Below, one piece after another: positions 43,917-46,109 of a stretch of 46,109 nucleotides of DNA. Both the position numbers and the translations under genes were made by a program. Source of the stretch: an uncultured Pelagibacteraceae bacterium (GTDB lineage: Bacteria > Pseudomonadota > Alphaproteobacteria > Pelagibacterales > Pelagibacteraceae); the NCBI GenBank assembly GCA_902589395.1, contig CACIST010000006.1, positions 1-46,109 of the forward strand. The letters run 5' to 3'. Within the stretch, counting starts at the first letter, position 1; each line of letters starts with the position of its first letter. The notes below the pieces were generated by a model. That model made no database searches, was not told the DNA's origin, and saw nothing but the letters and a program-made list of their open reading frames with translations.

Positions 43917-44059
43917 TATTATCTCCTAATTAATTAATTATAATTGATCAGAACATATAGAGAGATAAATTGCAAACTGGTTTCAACTCATAGTTGTGTG
44001 AAAATTGTCTTTATACCCCGCATATTTGTAAATAAATTGTTAAAAAAATATTAAATTCT
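43917..44059. promoter_or_regulatory. divergent control region (binding protein / methyltransferase-Rieske)
   Basis: The 143 bases between the divergent binding-protein and methyltransferase genes contain the binding-protein ribosome site (43921-43926 on the minus strand) and a short inverted repeat CAACT-CAT-AGTTG near 43985-43997 that could be an operator. No confident -35/-10 pair could be assigned on either strand. Confidence 0.35.
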
Positions 44060-44689
44060 ATGGCTCAAAAAGACGTTGGCAACAAAGTACCCATTTACAA
44101 ACTTAAAAAAACAAAAGAGGTTATGGAATTCTATGACGAATGGGGACTAAATAATAAATATGACAAAGACATGGTTGATTGGAATTATACAGGTCCTAAG
44201 GAAACAGCAGAAGTGTTTGCAAAATATCAAAAAAATAGAAATGTAAAAATTTATGATGCAGGATGTGGCACGGGCTTAGTAGGTTTAGAGCTTAAAAAGT
44301 ATGGTTTTTCAGACTTTTATGGTGCTGATTTATCACAAAAACTTTTAGATTTAGTTCCAAATAATCTTTACAAAAAATTAGATAAGGTTGATTTGAATAA
44401 ACCAGTAAATGAAAAAGATAATGAATATGATGCATTAATGTGTGTAGGAACATTTACTTTTGGTCATGTGAAACCACCAGCTCTTGATGAATTTATTCGG
44501 ATTACAAAAAATAATGGTCTTATTTGTTTTACAATAAATGAGGGCATTCACGAAGAGTATGGTTTTGACAAGAAAATTCAAAAATTAATTGAAGAAAAAA
44601 AGTGGAAAGAACTAGAATTTTTTAAGTCAGATTATATAGCAAGCAAAGATGTTAATGCTTGGTTGGGTCTATATGAAGTGACTAAATAA
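44060..44689 (+). CDS. class I SAM-dependent methyltransferase
   Basis: The 209-residue protein has the SAM-binding motif I IYDAGCGTGLVGLELKKYG (about residues 67-85), motif II GADLSQKLLD near 91, and motif IV/post regions YDALMCVGTFTFGHVKPPALDEFIRITKNNGLICFT. The N-terminal VMEFYDEWG...YDKDMVDWNYTGP region resembles Williams-Beuren-type small-molecule methyltransferases. Substrate unknown. It overlaps the Rieske oxygenase gene (TAATG), so the two probably act in one pathway. Confidence 0.85.
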   Translation: MAQKDVGNKVPIYKLKKTKEVMEFYDEWGLNNKYDKDMVDWNYTGPKETAEVFAKYQKNRNVKIYDAGCGTGLVGLELKKYGFSDFYGADLSQKLLDLVPNNLYKKLDKVDLNKPVNEKDNEYDALMCVGTFTFGHVKPPALDEFIRITKNNGLICFTINEGIHEEYGFDKKIQKLIEEKKWKELEFFKSDYIASKDVNAWLGLYEVTK

Positions 44690-45864
44690 TGTCAGAAATT
44701 TATAAGATTATAGATAAGAAAAAATTAGAGGTTGTTAAGAAACCCATTAGTAAAGCCCATGGTCTACCAAATGAGTGTTACATAAATAAAGAATATACAT
44801 TAATAGAAAGAAAAAAACTTTTTGAAGATAAATGGACAGTAATTGGCACGGCAAGCTCATTGCCAAAAGCAGGAGATGTAAAGCCATTTGATCTCCTAGG
44901 TCTACCATTGCTAATAGTTAGAAATAAAAAAAATAAAATCAAAGTTTTTCATAATGTATGTAGTCATAGAGGTGTAAAACTTGTAGATAAACCTGGTAAC
45001 ATAAGAAATGTAATCAGATGCCCTTACCATTCCTGGTCTTATACTGTGGATGGAGAATTAATAGCTACTCCTCATATTGGTGGCATGAACAAACACCAAA
45101 GCTCAAAATTTGATAAATCAAAAAACAATCTTAAAGAAATAAAATCTTATGTGTGGCTTGATTTAATAATTGTAAATGTTGGTAACAATCAAATTCCTTT
45201 TAAAGAATATATCAAACCCTTAGACGAAAGATGGTCTAAATTTTGGATCATTAAAGATAGAGAGTTAATAAATCATGCTAATGACTTTGGATACTTTAAA
45301 TTAAAAGCAAAATGTAATTGGAAATTTGCAATTGAGAATTACTGTGAGAGTTATCATTTGCCTTGGGTACATCCTGGGCTAAATGAATATTCCAAAATAA
45401 ATGATCATTATCATATTCAAGGTCTACCCAATCGATTTGCTGGACAAGGAACAAAAAATTATAATCCTAAATTTAAAGGAAAAGAAAAATTCCCAAGCTT
45501 TCCTAATTGGCCAAAAAATAAAGAGAATATTGCAGAGTATGTTGCTCTCTTTCCTAATGTTATGTTAGGCATTCATAAGGATCATTATTATGCATATTGG
45601 TTAGAGCCAATAGATCATGAAAATACTTTAGAACATATGGAGATATATTATGTTGGTGAAAAAGCTGCTAAATCTCTAAAATTTAAGTCATTAAGAAAAC
45701 AAAACCATAAATTGTGGGAGGGCATTCAGAAAGAAGATGTAGATATCATTCAACGGATGCAAATAGGCCGCAATTCTAATGCATATAATGGTGGAAATTT
45801 TTCTCCTGATATGGATAATCCAACTCATCAATTTCATAAGTGGGTTGCTGAAAATATTGTATAG
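44689..45864 (+). CDS. Rieske non-heme iron oxygenase, alpha subunit
   Basis: The 391-residue protein has the Rieske cluster ligands Cys91-x-His93 (CSHRG) and Cys111-x-x-His114 (CPYHSW). The mononuclear iron site follows in ENYCESYHLPWVHPGL (about residues 218-233), with a late acidic ligand in EDVDIIQRMQIGR. The layout fits ring-hydroxylating-type oxygenases that act on quaternary amines (GbcA, CntA, choline or stachydrine oxygenases) as well as aromatic substrates. The nearby betaine-type importer favours an N-methylated substrate, by inference. No reductase gene is visible before the window ends. Confidence 0.88.
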   Translation: MSEIYKIIDKKKLEVVKKPISKAHGLPNECYINKEYTLIERKKLFEDKWTVIGTASSLPKAGDVKPFDLLGLPLLIVRNKKNKIKVFHNVCSHRGVKLVDKPGNIRNVIRCPYHSWSYTVDGELIATPHIGGMNKHQSSKFDKSKNNLKEIKSYVWLDLIIVNVGNNQIPFKEYIKPLDERWSKFWIIKDRELINHANDFGYFKLKAKCNWKFAIENYCESYHLPWVHPGLNEYSKINDHYHIQGLPNRFAGQGTKNYNPKFKGKEKFPSFPNWPKNKENIAEYVALFPNVMLGIHKDHYYAYWLEPIDHENTLEHMEIYYVGEKAAKSLKFKSLRKQNHKLWEGIQKEDVDIIQRMQIGRNSNAYNGGNFSPDMDNPTHQFHKWVAENIV

Positions 45865-45878
45865 AAAGTGCGGAAAAT

Positions 45879-46109
45879 ATGTATAGACCATTACCAGATG
45901 AACTTACAATTAAACATTCTCCTATAGAGGGACTTGGTTTATTTGCAACTCAGGAAATAAAAGCAAATACATTTATTGGTATTACACACATTAGAGACGA
46001 ACAATTTGAAAATAAATATATTAGAACTCCGTTAGGTGGTTTCTATAATCACTCAGATAGTCCGACAATTCAAAGACTAGTATCAAATGTTTTACCGACT
46101 TTAAAATTT
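45879..46109 (+). CDS. SET-domain protein (partial, C-terminus off window)
   Basis: An open frame from ATG 45879 runs to the right edge (77 codons). It contains SPIEGLGLFATQEIKANTFIG (about residues 14-34) and GGFYNHSDSPT (about 53-63), the R/G-x-G-L-F-A and N-H-S-x-x-P/N marks of the SET methyltransferase fold. It lies 14 bases after the Rieske gene, so it is probably co-transcribed. Bacterial SET proteins methylate lysines of proteins; the target here is unknown. Confidence 0.72.
   Translation, partial: MYRPLPDELTIKHSPIEGLGLFATQEIKANTFIGITHIRDEQFENKYIRTPLGGFYNHSDSPTIQRLVSNVLPTLKF

Noticed and set aside
1-46109. tRNA, rRNA, CRISPR, transposon or phage features
   Set aside because: No cloverleaf-like segments, repeat-spacer arrays, transposase motifs or flanking terminal repeats were seen by eye, and composition is uniform across the window.

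Overview
This window is AT-rich, gene-dense and has almost no intergenic space: no gap exceeds 150 bases and many start and stop codons overlap. The gene content is that of a free-living marine alphaproteobacterium of the SAR11/Pelagibacterales type. The signs are a trimethylamine/TMAO degradation set, several tetrahydrofolate (THF)-dependent demethylases of the GcvT fold, heterotetrameric sarcosine oxidase, formate-THF ligase and several osmolyte-type ABC importers. No rRNA, tRNA, CRISPR array, prophage or insertion sequence was seen. The taxonomic call is inference from gene content and composition.

Region 1 (1-7267, minus strand) encodes the methylated-amine end of the pathway. It holds a GXGXG-domain subunit (cut by the left edge) and a class II amidotransferase subunit of N-methylglutamate synthase/GlxBC type, a glutamine-synthetase-like ligase, a DAO-family flavoprotein, a small MarR-like protein and a 779-residue TMAO demethylase (Tdm). 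Region 2 (7414-15912) starts divergently with a TMAO/betaine ABC importer (tmoX, then tmoW and tmoV). Three small envelope genes, one with MORN repeats, are inserted between tmoX and tmoW. Glycerol kinase follows tmoV, and trimethylamine monooxygenase (Tmm) lies convergently. Together Tmm (TMA to TMAO), the importer, Tdm (TMAO to dimethylamine plus formaldehyde) and the amidotransferase/ligase set form most of a TMA-to-C1 pathway; a dimethylamine monooxygenase is not in the window.

Region 3 (16027-24125, plus) holds a GpsA-like glycerol-3-phosphate dehydrogenase and then a tight operon: carbohydrate-type binding protein, two permeases without an ATPase, a GH63 glycosidase of the glucosyl/mannosyl-glycerate hydrolase type, an iron-type alcohol dehydrogenase and a class I amidotransferase. 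It reads as an uptake and breakdown route for a small glycosidic compatible solute. Region 4 (24117-31028) is C1/THF metabolism: formate-THF ligase, then soxBDAG. Region 5 (31032-35765) holds a BT1-type folate/pterin transporter, an unknown protein, a GNAT acetyltransferase, a SRAP/YedK protein and purEK.

Region 6 (35853-39249, plus) is a four-gene translationally coupled operon of largely unknown function: an M19-dipeptidase-like protein that has lost three of the five usual metal ligands, a 551-residue unknown protein, a DUF3726-like protein and a 55-residue CxxC/CxxC protein. It is the best candidate here for an undescribed system. Region 7 (39246-43916, minus) has a Yip1-like membrane protein, a DmdA/GcvT-like demethylase coupled to a short MetF-like protein, and an OpuA-type permease plus binding protein, again without ATPase. 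Region 8 (44060 to the right edge) has a class I methyltransferase, a Rieske oxygenase and the start of a SET-domain protein.

A recurrent architectural feature is a strong hairpin directly after each of the three binding-protein genes. In two of the three it abuts the start of the permease gene.
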